Shown here piece after piece: positions 1 to 6,550 of a DNA stretch of 28,121 nt; positions within the stretch are counted from its first letter, which is position 1, and each line of letters starts with the position of its first letter. The notes under the pieces were generated by a model, which was given only the letters and a program-made list of their open reading frames with translations, had not been told where the DNA came from and made no database searches. The stretch comes from a virus, in the IMG/VR virus record IMGVR_UViG_3300032053_000403, positions 1 through 28,121 of that record, one strand, 5' to 3'. The translations under genes were made by a program, and so were the position numbers.

Positions 1-869
1 AAAGTTTTGGATCAACATCTAAAACATTTGATCAAATAAAACACGAGCTTGTTAGAAATCTAATCAAAACACCAGACGAAGTTGAGCCATGGATGGAAGT
101 AAAAGGTAGATCAGCAATAGTTTATGCCGACATGACCAACAGAGGAATAATGTGGGGACCACATTTGATGCATCCGGCATATAATACAGGGACATTGACT
201 GGAAGGTCTAAGACACCAGGATTCAATATCCAAGGAACCACAGAACGAGATCCGATCAAACATGTAGACCCCAACAGAGATTATTTTGTGTGTTTTGATT
301 GGGTTTCGGCTGATATAAGAGTAGCTGGATATTTATCCGGAGACCAATTCATTAATAATAGTTTCAAGGAATCTGATCCGTATATTGAGATAGAAAAATT
401 ATTAGGCGCCAATGACATCACTAGAGACGATTGTAAATTAGAAGTGTTAAAAAGCATATATAGTGTAAATATAGAAAATCCACTGTTTGATATAATGTCA
501 CAATTAAAGGCGTGGATTGCCAACAAACAATTAGAATATGAAAGTGGGATGGCCGTTAAGACAATATTAGGAATGCCAATTCCGCGCGAAGATATCAAAA
601 GCTCGCTTAGTGGAATAATACAAGGATCGGTGGCTGAGGCAATTCAAAATACTTTAATCAAGATCACTGAAACCATTGGGCCAGAATGTATTTTAGCCGA
701 AGTGCATGATTCGTTGGTTGTGGCGTGTTCCGAAAAGAAGATCAAAGACACAATTGGAGCCATTATACCATTAGTTACTCGTCCGTTAAATATCGATCTG
801 ACATTCCCAGTTAAGGTGAGTATTGGTAGGCAATGGAAACAATGGAAACCATATAAGATATATAGATGA
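1..869 (+). CDS. polA: DNA polymerase family A (PolA), C-terminal part, 5' end outside window
   Basis: Replicative DNA polymerase of the Pol I family, seen from the end of the thumb through the palm and fingers. The reading frame is open from base 3 with no stop, so the gene starts upstream; the ATG at 93 is internal. Counting residues from that ATG: GTLTGRSKTPGFNIQGTT (33-50) is the conserved pre-motif A block. Motif A is DWVSADIRVAGYLS, with catalytic Asp69 and Asp74 in place of the usual Glu. Motif B can be aligned as R111-x3-K115-x3-L119-x3-Y123. Motif C is EVHDSLVVA, with the catalytic His-Asp. T4 itself uses a family B polymerase, so this is a mosaic feature. The stop overlaps the next start (ATGA), implying translational coupling with the UvsY-like gene. 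Family assignment is certain; the Leu at the O-helix position depends on my alignment. Confidence 0.93.
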   Translation, partial: SFGSTSKTFDQIKHELVRNLIKTPDEVEPWMEVKGRSAIVYADMTNRGIMWGPHLMHPAYNTGTLTGRSKTPGFNIQGTTERDPIKHVDPNRDYFVCFDWVSADIRVAGYLSGDQFINNSFKESDPYIEIEKLLGANDITRDDCKLEVLKSIYSVNIENPLFDIMSQLKAWIANKQLEYESGMAVKTILGMPIPREDIKSSLSGIIQGSVAEAIQNTLIKITETIGPECILAEVHDSLVVACSEKKIKDTIGAIIPLVTRPLNIDLTFPVKVSIGRQWKQWKPYKIYR

Positions 870-1348
870 ACGATTCGATCCTCGACTTGCCAGATGATAT
901 TAAAGAAGCTTTGATGTCCGTAAAGGTCAAGTTTAACGGACAGACTAAACAATTTATAGTTAGAGATGAGTTAGTGATAGATTATGATAATATAGAAAAG
1001 GACATGGAGGAGTTTCCAAATAAATTTCACATGTGGGCTATGCTATATAGTGAAATCAAAGAGCAAAGAGAAGTCCTCGACAAAAAGATCAGAAAACGTA
1101 AAGGAATCATCTATAAAGGAATCCAAGAAGTCGATGGTGGTAAGAATCTTAGGCGTAGTGATATTTCTGACCTCATGGAAACCGATGATGTGTTAGAAAA
1201 TCTAGAGGCGCAAATGATCATCACAGAAAAACAATGCCAGAAATTATGGTTTACCCTGGAGTCGCTTCGCATGAAAAACGATAATATGCGATCGCTATCA
1301 GGATTTAAGAAACAAGAATTGTTCCAGGCCAGCCAATCAAACTCTTAA
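866..1348 (+). CDS. UvsY-like recombination mediator (tentative)
   Basis: A 160-residue protein overlapping polA by ATGA. Its architecture resembles T4 UvsY, which loads the UvsX recombinase on gp32-coated single strands. A short acidic N-terminus is followed by a central helical stretch with KFHMWAMLYSEIKEQREVL and a very basic KKIRKRKG. Next comes a D-x-L-rich segment (TDDVLENLEAQMI), then LWFTLESLRMKNDNMRSL and a terminal GFKK. This parallels the UvsY order of 'YSKWLNKH', basic region, 'DKDVLKVD' and 'YWGILLD...AIKSRGFAIKHIQDMRAF'. It lies directly upstream of gene 32, the partner of UvsY, which supports the call. T4 UvsY is slightly shorter (137 residues). No recombinase (UvsX/RecA) lies in the window. 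It could instead be an unrelated helical accessory protein; no catalytic motif is visible. Confidence 0.45.
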   Translation: MNDSILDLPDDIKEALMSVKVKFNGQTKQFIVRDELVIDYDNIEKDMEEFPNKFHMWAMLYSEIKEQREVLDKKIRKRKGIIYKGIQEVDGGKNLRRSDISDLMETDDVLENLEAQMIITEKQCQKLWFTLESLRMKNDNMRSLSGFKKQELFQASQSNS

Positions 1349-1446
1349 AGGAGGACATTGCAACCCACAAAAAACTACAAAAACTACGATGTGCACAATT
1401 TGCAACGCAATATTTCAATCCTACATTCTTACGAAAGGAAACACAA
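1349..1446 (+). promoter_or_regulatory. Gene 32 leader: orphan Shine-Dalgarno plus A-rich, G-poor tract
   Basis: The 98 nt between the UvsY-like stop and the gp32 ATG hold a strong AAAGGAGG (1347-1354) only 3 nt before a TTG. That spacing is too short for good initiation, and the real start lies about 90 nt further on. Then comes an A/C-rich tract containing the tandem aaaaactac/aaaaactac. The actual gp32 ribosome site is AAAGGAA at 1434-1440, 6 nt before the ATG. T4 gp32 represses its own translation by binding an unstructured A/U-rich leader nucleated at a pseudoknot. The base composition here fits such an operator, but I found no convincing pseudoknot, only a weak TTGC-aac-GCAA hairpin. 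Confidence 0.35.
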
Positions 1447-2427
1447 ATGGCAGATCTTCTGTATGACCTCGAAGCAATCAGAAGCAAGATGCGGCAAAAG
1501 AAGGGTAGTGGGAGAAAGGATCCAAATGAGTGGCGTCCTGACAAGGCTGAAGCCGGAAAGACTCTCAAATGGAAGTTCTTTATCCTACCGCCGCTCGACG
1601 GCATGGATATGTGGTATTATGAGCATGGCAACCATTTCATCGAGAGCAAGGTTCTTGAATGCCCGAGAATCCACGATGATGGTGTGACCTGCCCGCTTTG
1701 TCAGTTTGGGTTCGATCTGATGAAGGACACCGACGAAAAAGAAGAGAGAAGGGCAATCGCCAAGAAATACTTATCATCTTCCCGCTATTCAGTCAATATT
1801 TACTTTCCAGCGATTGAAACTACGCCGGCCGATTTGAGAGGTAAGGTGATGTGGTTTTCGATGCCAAAGAGCGTCTATGACATTTGCGAATCCGTAATTA
1901 TGCGTGACCCGCCGGCCGCCGATGCGGTAGAGCCAGAACCATATGGTATATTCTTTGATCCAAAGAATGCCATGCCTTTTGTCCTTGAAGCAAGGAAAAA
2001 GGGTGAGTATAACAGCTATGAATCGAGTCATTTTATTGGCAAAAAGATGCCGATAACCAAGAATGACATCGATGAAGTTCTTGCTCAGAGACACAACATA
2101 CCAACGTTGTTCTCGGCGAGAGACGCTGATGCGCTTCAATCGATTGTTGATAACCTGACTGGCACAGCAAAGATTCCAGTTAAGTCAGAAAAGAAGCCAG
2201 AAAAACACTCTGAACCAGCAAAATCGGTAGTGTCTGAAGCGGCTGACCTCGAAGAGGAAGAAGAAAAGGCGCCCGAAAAAACCAAGGCACCAATAGTCGA
2301 GAAGGCGACAGCCAAAGCTCCTGCAGTCGAAAAAGCTCCTGAGAAGAAGCAGGAAGAGGCCAAGATTGAAGAAGAAGATGAAGATCTCGCTTCGCTTCTC
2401 AACGAATTGAACAGCGCCGACGAATAA
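1447..2427 (+). CDS. 32: gp32-like single-stranded DNA-binding protein
   Basis: A 326-residue homologue of T4 gp32. It coats single-stranded DNA in replication and recombination and recruits partner proteins through its acidic tail. The core carries a zinc site: H63 (or H60), C72, C82 and C85, with 10 and 3 residues between the cysteines exactly as in T4 (C77, C87, C90). The zinc knuckle reads DDGVTCPLCQFG. Downstream, GKVMWFSMPKSVYD and FVLEARKKGEYNSYESSHF match the T4 OB-fold blocks ([34 protein letters not shown]). From about residue 225 there is a low-complexity Lys/Glu/Ala/Pro linker. It ends in the acidic tip DEDLASLLNELNSADE, comparable to T4 DDTDLDDLLNDL. The start is set by AAAGGAA at good spacing. 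Codons look more C-ending than in neighbouring genes, consistent with high expression. A hairpin terminator follows. Confidence 0.93.
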   Translation: MADLLYDLEAIRSKMRQKKGSGRKDPNEWRPDKAEAGKTLKWKFFILPPLDGMDMWYYEHGNHFIESKVLECPRIHDDGVTCPLCQFGFDLMKDTDEKEERRAIAKKYLSSSRYSVNIYFPAIETTPADLRGKVMWFSMPKSVYDICESVIMRDPPAADAVEPEPYGIFFDPKNAMPFVLEARKKGEYNSYESSHFIGKKMPITKNDIDEVLAQRHNIPTLFSARDADALQSIVDNLTGTAKIPVKSEKKPEKHSEPAKSVVSEAADLEEEEEKAPEKTKAPIVEKATAKAPAVEKAPEKKQEEAKIEEEDEDLASLLNELNSADE

Positions 2428-2449
2428 CGGGTTGTAGGGACCTGTAAGG

Positions 2450-2483
2450 CGGATGGGGCTCCCAAGGGAGCCCCATCCGTTTA
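2450..2483 (+). terminator. Intrinsic terminator after gene 32
   Basis: A perfect 14-bp inverted repeat pairs 2450-2463 (cggatggggctccc) with 2466-2479, with only AA between the arms. It is followed by GTTTA on the + strand. The U-tract is short, but stem stability is high. It sits 22 nt after the gp32 stop and directly against the stop codon of the convergent minus-strand gene, so it may block read-through from both sides. On the minus strand no U-tract follows. Confidence 0.75.
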
Positions 2484-3533
2484 GGCAGGTGACTTCTTTT
2501 CGAACAATCTGAATGCTCCAGATAATTCTTCTGCCGATGTTGTTAGTAATTTGCTGTACAAAATACCGGGCATAAAGTCGCTATCTATTAGTTCCGCAGA
2601 TATTTCATCGCCTATTTTCTCTTCCTGAACGTCTGCTAACTCTCCTGGTTCATCGGACATCATCGCCCTGTTGAATGCGTCTGGTGACATTATTTCATGT
2701 GTTTGTTCTGGAGTTGGTGCTTCTTCAGTTTTCTTTGGTCTGTCTTCTGGATCATATGCCACCGCAAATTCTTGCTCTAGCTCAGACACTTTTCCATCTA
2801 AATCATCATATGTGTTTTGTTCTTCGTCCTTCACGCGTTCCCATTTTCCTTGTGTCTTCTTTTTGGTCTTCAACCCTTTGTTGTCAACAGTTTCTGTTTC
2901 TGACACAGCATTTGGATCATATCTATAAATAAAACCATCATCCCTCAATTGAACTTTACCATGTGTGTCCTGTAAATCTTGCATAAATTGATCACGTTCA
3001 TTTCTGGCTTGATCAAGAGCCAAATTCTCATCCTTCGATTCTTGATCATTTTTAGATAGTTGTTTTCTTTGATCTTCTTCTTCAGCCTCTTGTCTAATAC
3101 CAGAGGCAAATTCCTTGTGGGCTTGGATCAATCTTTCTTTGGTATACCCAGCAGCTTCAAGTTCTCCAAACACCATCGAAGATTCACCCTCGAGCGTTTT
3201 GATATCTGACAGGTGCTTATCGCGTTGGTCAACCAATACACTACGTTTTGCTTGTATCCTGTCGACATCTATATCCGTAATTTCTGGGTCTTCTGATCGT
3301 TTTGATAATTTATTTATCGCTTCATTTTCTTTATTGACTGTCGCATATAACTTCGACAGCTTAACCGAAATAACACTAAGTCTGGCTTCTTGAGCGGCCG
3401 TTAATTTTCTTTGTTGTTCTTCATTTATAAGATCTTTTGGTGATTTAATGGATATTGTGTCTCCTGATTCAAATAGGTATTTGTTCCCGTTGATTATGAC
3501 CTCAGCAGGAGAACTTAGTTTAATACGTTCCAT
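2481..3533 (-). CDS. Acidic coiled-coil protein of unknown function
   Basis: A 350-residue protein, alone on the minus strand between gene 32 and the 5' nuclease. The N-terminal 30 residues (EVIINGNKYLFESGDTISI) look like a short beta hairpin. Residues ~38-175 are strongly helical and charged, with heptad-like spacing (QRKLTAAQEARLSVISVKLSKL, interrupted; then IQAKRSVLVDQRDKHLSDIKTL), so coiled coil is likely. A middle segment (RDDGFIYRYDPNAV) is followed by a Lys-rich patch KGLKTKKKTQGK and a long acidic, proline-containing tail. There are no signal peptide, membrane segments or catalytic motifs. GGAG lies 6 nt before the ATG. I do not recognise the family. A structural, scaffold-like or assembly role is possible but only a guess from the composition. 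Confidence 0.75.
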   Translation of the reverse strand: MERIKLSSPAEVIINGNKYLFESGDTISIKSPKDLINEEQQRKLTAAQEARLSVISVKLSKLYATVNKENEAINKLSKRSEDPEITDIDVDRIQAKRSVLVDQRDKHLSDIKTLEGESSMVFGELEAAGYTKERLIQAHKEFASGIRQEAEEEDQRKQLSKNDQESKDENLALDQARNERDQFMQDLQDTHGKVQLRDDGFIYRYDPNAVSETETVDNKGLKTKKKTQGKWERVKDEEQNTYDDLDGKVSELEQEFAVAYDPEDRPKKTEEAPTPEQTHEIMSPDAFNRAMMSDEPGELADVQEEKIGDEISAELIDSDFMPGILYSKLLTTSAEELSGAFRLFEKKSPA

Positions 3534-3574
3534 GATATCTCCATAGTATTTAATTTATATTTGAAGAGGATGAC
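3534..3574. promoter_or_regulatory. Divergent intergenic region with T4-late-like box on minus strand
   Basis: These 41 AT-rich bases separate two divergent starts, so promoters in both directions are expected. Read on the minus strand, 3559-3552 is TATAAATT, seven of eight matches to the T4 late promoter TATAAATA. It lies about 20 nt upstream of the minus-strand start. On the + strand the region supplies AGAGGA as ribosome site for the 5' nuclease. The promoter reading is inference; no -35 box is evident. Confidence 0.3.
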
Positions 3575-4441
3575 ATGCACCTTCTCATAGACGGCAAGAA
3601 TCTATTATATAGGGGCATTTATGCTTCGTTAAATACAGCGACAGCAGACCATTTCGTAGCTATCAGTAGAATGATGCATTCTTATCTTCATAAATTTGGA
3701 TATGGTAATGTGCATGTGTTCTGGGATGACAAAAAAGAGAATTTATGGAGGAGAGAGATACTACAAAATTATAAAGATTCAGAATGTAGAGATAAACCAT
3801 CTGAGGTAGAGGAAAAGCTCATAAGATATCAGGAGATATGTGAAGACACATGGAAGCACATGAACATAAAGCAGTACAAAAAGAGCAGAATGGAAGCTGA
3901 TGATTTAATATTTGCATTTTGCCATTTAATTCACGACGAAACCGTAATAGTATCAAACGATGGTGACATGACACAAATATCATATAGATATGATCACGTT
4001 AAAATTTATAACCCATTGCAGAAGATAGTTTGCAATAGACCATCTATTGATCCGGTATTGATGAAATGTCTGGATGGCGACAAGTCAGATAATATCCATG
4101 GATATTATGGTATAGGACCAAAAAAGGCCACAAAATGTATCGAAAACACAAAAATGTTATGGGAATTAATTTCTAGGGATAATGCTAGCGTGTATATAAC
4201 CAATAGGAAACTTATAGACTTATCATTATGTCCGTATTTAAATGATAATATGGTATATATTATTGAACACATCAACCAGGCAGTTCATTTCGACAAAAAG
4301 GCAATAATAGAGTTAATATATAGCAAACATAAAATTAAGGGAATAATGGCGGAATTTAAATCTTTGATCTCGCCATTCATGATGATCGGAGAAACTAATG
4401 GCAATTCATGTTGTGTACACGAGACCGCAGTCGGCGGTTAA
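3575..4441 (+). CDS. FEN/PIN-type 5'-3' exonuclease (RNase H-like)
   Basis: A 288-residue 5' nuclease of the FEN-1 / T4 RNase H / Pol I 5'-exo superfamily. It probably removes RNA primers and flaps during lagging-strand synthesis. The metal-binding acidic residues all appear in the expected order: D6 in LLIDGKNLLYRG, D51/D52 in FWDDKKE, E107-D109-D110 in MEADDLI, D129 and D131 in SNDGDMTQ, and D168 and D172 in CLDGDKSDNIHG. The last is followed by the helix-hairpin-helix YGIGPKKATKCI. The polymerase fragment seen here does not reach a 5'-exo domain, so this separate protein may supply that activity, as in T7 and T4. AGAGGA precedes the ATG. Its 3' end overlaps the next small gene by 44 nt in another frame. 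Family confident; precise substrate inferred. Confidence 0.88.
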   Translation: MHLLIDGKNLLYRGIYASLNTATADHFVAISRMMHSYLHKFGYGNVHVFWDDKKENLWRREILQNYKDSECRDKPSEVEEKLIRYQEICEDTWKHMNIKQYKKSRMEADDLIFAFCHLIHDETVIVSNDGDMTQISYRYDHVKIYNPLQKIVCNRPSIDPVLMKCLDGDKSDNIHGYYGIGPKKATKCIENTKMLWELISRDNASVYITNRKLIDLSLCPYLNDNMVYIIEHINQAVHFDKKAIIELIYSKHKIKGIMAEFKSLISPFMMIGETNGNSCCVHETAVGG

Positions 4442-4637
4442 TGGAACAGTGCTAAATCAGGCTTCTGCCACGATAGCTCAGAGGATGGCGGCCACTTTAG
4501 AAATGCGGGTGATGGAGGATTCGGGCGTGACAAGTTCTGCCGGTAACCCAACCATCAAAGATTATCTTACGTTAGAGGCTGCTGCTGGGTTTAAATTGCA
4601 GCACATGGACAATAATATTATTGTCACATACTCATGA
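4398..4637 (+). CDS. Small protein of unknown function (79 aa)
   Basis: A 79-residue frame that overlaps the end of the 5' nuclease by 44 nt and the start of the resolvase-like gene by 4 nt (ATGA). GGAG sits 7 nt upstream of the ATG. It is rich in Ala, Thr and Met and has no membrane segment, signal or cysteine pattern. Residues 18-35 (LNQASATIAQRMAATLEM) could form an amphipathic helix, and the end (FKLQHMDNNIIVTYS) a beta strand pair. I do not recognise the family. Tight packing between two nuclease genes and a good ribosome site argue that it is real. Confidence 0.65.
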   Translation: MAIHVVYTRPQSAVNGTVLNQASATIAQRMAATLEMRVMEDSGVTSSAGNPTIKDYLTLEAAAGFKLQHMDNNIIVTYS

Positions 4638-5221
4638 CAGACTTTTCTAAAATAGGCAAAAGCAACAGAAGCCGTGGCGCAGCTTATGAGCGAAAGATAG
4701 CTCATAAGCTGACGGCAGGATTAAAAGTCGATTTCAAGAGATCGCCGAGATCGGGCGCCCTGCTGAGACAAGGCGCATTCAATGGCACATTCCTTGGTGG
4801 TGATCTTTCAAGTGAAAAAGATTTTTTATTCAGTATAGAATGTAAAAACTGTAGAGATATAAATATAGAATCGGTCATTAAAAACCCAAACACGGCACCC
4901 CTAGTAAAATATTGGTGCCAATGTATATATGACGCAAAAGCAGCCAGTACACCAGAGAAAGTAAAATTGCCGTTGATGCTTTTCAATCTTAAATCGGTCA
5001 GAGAGGATTATGCATGTCTATCACACGATGGTGTGACATATCTCAGAAGTTGGTGTACCTCTCCGTTACCGTTGCATATATTTATTCCATCAATTAAGGG
5101 ACCTGTAAAAATAGACATTGATAATAAAATTGTTGAAATGGTAGACATACCACCCATGAACATAATGTTAATGGACTTTTTTATTAAAGATCTAATGATT
5201 GAATCAGTATTTAAGGGGTAA
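4634..5221 (+). CDS. PD-(D/E)XK nuclease resembling Holliday-junction resolvases
   Basis: 195 residues. The N-terminal half has the archaeal-Hjc-like layout. E19 lies in RGAAYERKIAHKL, a Ser in KRSPRSGA (38-41), D57 in LGGDLSSEKD, and the catalytic pair E69 and K71 in FSIECKN. Together E19, D57, E69 and K71 form a complete PD-(D/E)XK site, and the basic RSPRSGA patch matches the junction-contacting loop of this group. The expected role is cutting branched DNA before packaging, the job done by gp49 (endonuclease VII) in T4, or another repair nicking step. The C-terminal third (HIFIPSIKGPVKIDID onward) is unassigned. It is coupled by ATGA to the gene before. Nuclease family is well supported; the exact substrate is inferred. 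Confidence 0.75.
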   Translation: MTDFSKIGKSNRSRGAAYERKIAHKLTAGLKVDFKRSPRSGALLRQGAFNGTFLGGDLSSEKDFLFSIECKNCRDINIESVIKNPNTAPLVKYWCQCIYDAKAASTPEKVKLPLMLFNLKSVREDYACLSHDGVTYLRSWCTSPLPLHIFIPSIKGPVKIDIDNKIVEMVDIPPMNIMLMDFFIKDLMIESVFKG

Positions 5222-5224
5222 GAA

Positions 5225-5455
5225 ATGGCGTGTGGCGGATGTGGACACCGAAGAGGCATCCAAATCAAGAGGCCAGAACCATTTACGCCTCCTCCACCTC
5301 CCACGCATTCAATGTCCGGTAGCATGAAGTTATGTCCAGTTTGTAGATCAATGATGAGAAGCTTACATAAGTATGACAAAGGTATTAGGAAGGTTATAAG
5401 AAGTTGGTATTGCACCAAACCCAATTGCCCGAATTCAAGGGGATCAATACAATGA
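5225..5455 (+). CDS. Small zinc-ribbon-like protein (76 aa)
   Basis: A 76-residue protein with two cysteine clusters. CGGCG lies at the N-terminus (C3, C6). CPVC (C37, C40) pairs with CTKPNC (C63, C68), a C-x2-C ... C-x4-C zinc ribbon. A proline run (FTPPPPPTH, 20-28) separates the clusters. The ribosome site AAGGGG overlaps the preceding stop. The next gene starts within its stop codon. No specific function can be assigned; small zinc ribbons of this type often bind nucleic acid or polymerase. Confidence 0.7.
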   Translation: MACGGCGHRRGIQIKRPEPFTPPPPPTHSMSGSMKLCPVCRSMMRSLHKYDKGIRKVIRSWYCTKPNCPNSRGSIQ

Positions 5456-5793
5456 CACCACAAACGCCGGCTTGCCCCAAGAACATAGACGAGATTAATA
5501 AGCTCATTAAACAACACCAACTTGGCCCAGAAAACGGATCTTATCATCGCAAGTTGCTCATGGAGGGCCTAGAAAACATCAGGTCCAGAATTGAATACAA
5601 TCAGAAACTGGCTGAGGCTGGCAATATTAGTCTTGATGTCAACAATATGGGTGGGTGGGTTCACAACCTAATAAGAGATACTGTCGGTGGTAAGATAAAT
5701 TGCTCAAATATGACAATAGAATGGATAATCAATGGGAAGAAAATTGAGTTCAACCCATATGATGGATCTGTAAAATATGCAAGCGAATCTTAA
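5452..5793 (+). CDS. Protein of unknown function (113 aa)
   Basis: 113 residues from the ATG at 5452, which overlaps the previous stop as ATGA. A longer in-frame version from the GTG at 5404 would run deep into the zinc-ribbon gene and has no better ribosome site. The N-terminal half is helical and charged (IDEINKLIKQHQLG, LLMEGLENIRSRIEYNQKLA). The C-terminal half looks beta-rich (MTIEWIINGKKIEFNP). No known motif is visible. It overlaps the following gene by 17 nt. Confidence 0.65.
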   Translation: MTPQTPACPKNIDEINKLIKQHQLGPENGSYHRKLLMEGLENIRSRIEYNQKLAEAGNISLDVNNMGGWVHNLIRDTVGGKINCSNMTIEWIINGKKIEFNPYDGSVKYASES

Positions 5794-6064
5794 CATATCA
5801 TTAGCAGAATACAAACCAATCACCACATATAAACCAAAGGTCGGAGACTTTGTGGTGTGGCACGGATTTTTTACTCATTTTTATGGCATAATTAATGGTT
5901 GTGATGAATCCAAAATTAGGGTAATAACAGCGGGGTTACCAGCGCTGTTGTTCACGATGGAACAAGACGAAATGGATAAGAATTTGCGGGTAATCAACAT
6001 AAGCGAACTTAGAAGATCAAGAGGGGCATATGCCATCCAACAAGGCGGTATCTGGTTCGTGTGA
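5777..6064 (+). CDS. Small beta-barrel-like protein of unknown function (95 aa)
   Basis: 95 residues, overlapping the previous gene by 17 nt and the next by 35 nt. The segment KPKVGDFVVWHGFFTHFYGI (19-38) followed by KIRVITAGLPALLFTM has the 'VGD-V-' opening and alternating hydrophobic pattern of a small SH3- or KOW-like barrel. There are no cysteine clusters or membrane segments. Family not recognised; the fold suggestion is by eye only. Confidence 0.6.
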   Translation: MQANLNISLAEYKPITTYKPKVGDFVVWHGFFTHFYGIINGCDESKIRVITAGLPALLFTMEQDEMDKNLRVINISELRRSRGAYAIQQGGIWFV

Positions 6065-6542
6065 TATAGAGTGTAGAGCCTTTCCACCATTTTCCCAGAA
6101 TAAAGTTCTGTTGCACGGCAAAACGTGCCACATCATTGAGCCATATGACTCGGGAGTTTTAGTGTCGACGTTCACGCTTAGAACCGGCGAAGGTTTCATT
6201 GTAAAGGTATTAGACCAAAATGGCGCGCATCTTGATCCTAATGAATTGAAAGACGCAAAGATGCGTGAGACGCTTGTTGCAGCTATTAATATTCAGAAGT
6301 TAGTCGGCGTAAGACAAACACAATTGTTCTTTTCTGTAACATCAGAGCCAATTTTGGTGGATATGTTTGATGGGTCTAAATTTGCTAGTCCAGGAATGTT
6401 AATGGACATTTATGGGAAGCGAATCAAAGTCCAGAGCGCTAAATCTGTTGAAAAGTACGATCAAAATAAAACATATAATGCGATTATCAAGCCCGCCATT
6501 GTCTGTTATGATAATAACGAGCCGGTCTATTTGAAATCATAA
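6030..6542 (+). CDS. Protein of unknown function (170 aa)
   Basis: 170 residues. GAGGGG lies 4 nt before the ATG, and the first 35 nt overlap the preceding gene. The protein looks beta-rich (KVLLHGKTCHIIEPY, GVLVSTFTLRTGEGFIVKVL), with one helix in the middle (MRETLVAAINIQKLVG). There are two Cys near the N-terminus and no metal-site pattern. No recognisable family. It is the last gene of the co-directional group before the epimerase and is separated from it by only 8 nt carrying the epimerase ribosome site. Confidence 0.65.
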   Translation: MPSNKAVSGSCDIECRAFPPFSQNKVLLHGKTCHIIEPYDSGVLVSTFTLRTGEGFIVKVLDQNGAHLDPNELKDAKMRETLVAAINIQKLVGVRQTQLFFSVTSEPILVDMFDGSKFASPGMLMDIYGKRIKVQSAKSVEKYDQNKTYNAIIKPAIVCYDNNEPVYLKS

Positions 6543-6550
6543 GGAAAACC

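Noticed and set aside
1305-1604. Numerous antisense and shifted frames of 60-200 codons, e.g. opposite gp32, portal and UvsW
   Set aside because: They lack ribosome sites, have shadow composition, and sit over genes with recognised domains.
1358-1687. TTG-initiated 109-residue frame after AAAGGAGG
   Set aside because: Spacing to the ribosome site is too short, and most of it lies in another frame of the well-supported gp32 gene.
2924-2931. TATAAATA on the + strand (also at about 20735 and 21773)
   Set aside because: All lie inside coding sequence with no gene start downstream; chance matches in AT-rich DNA.
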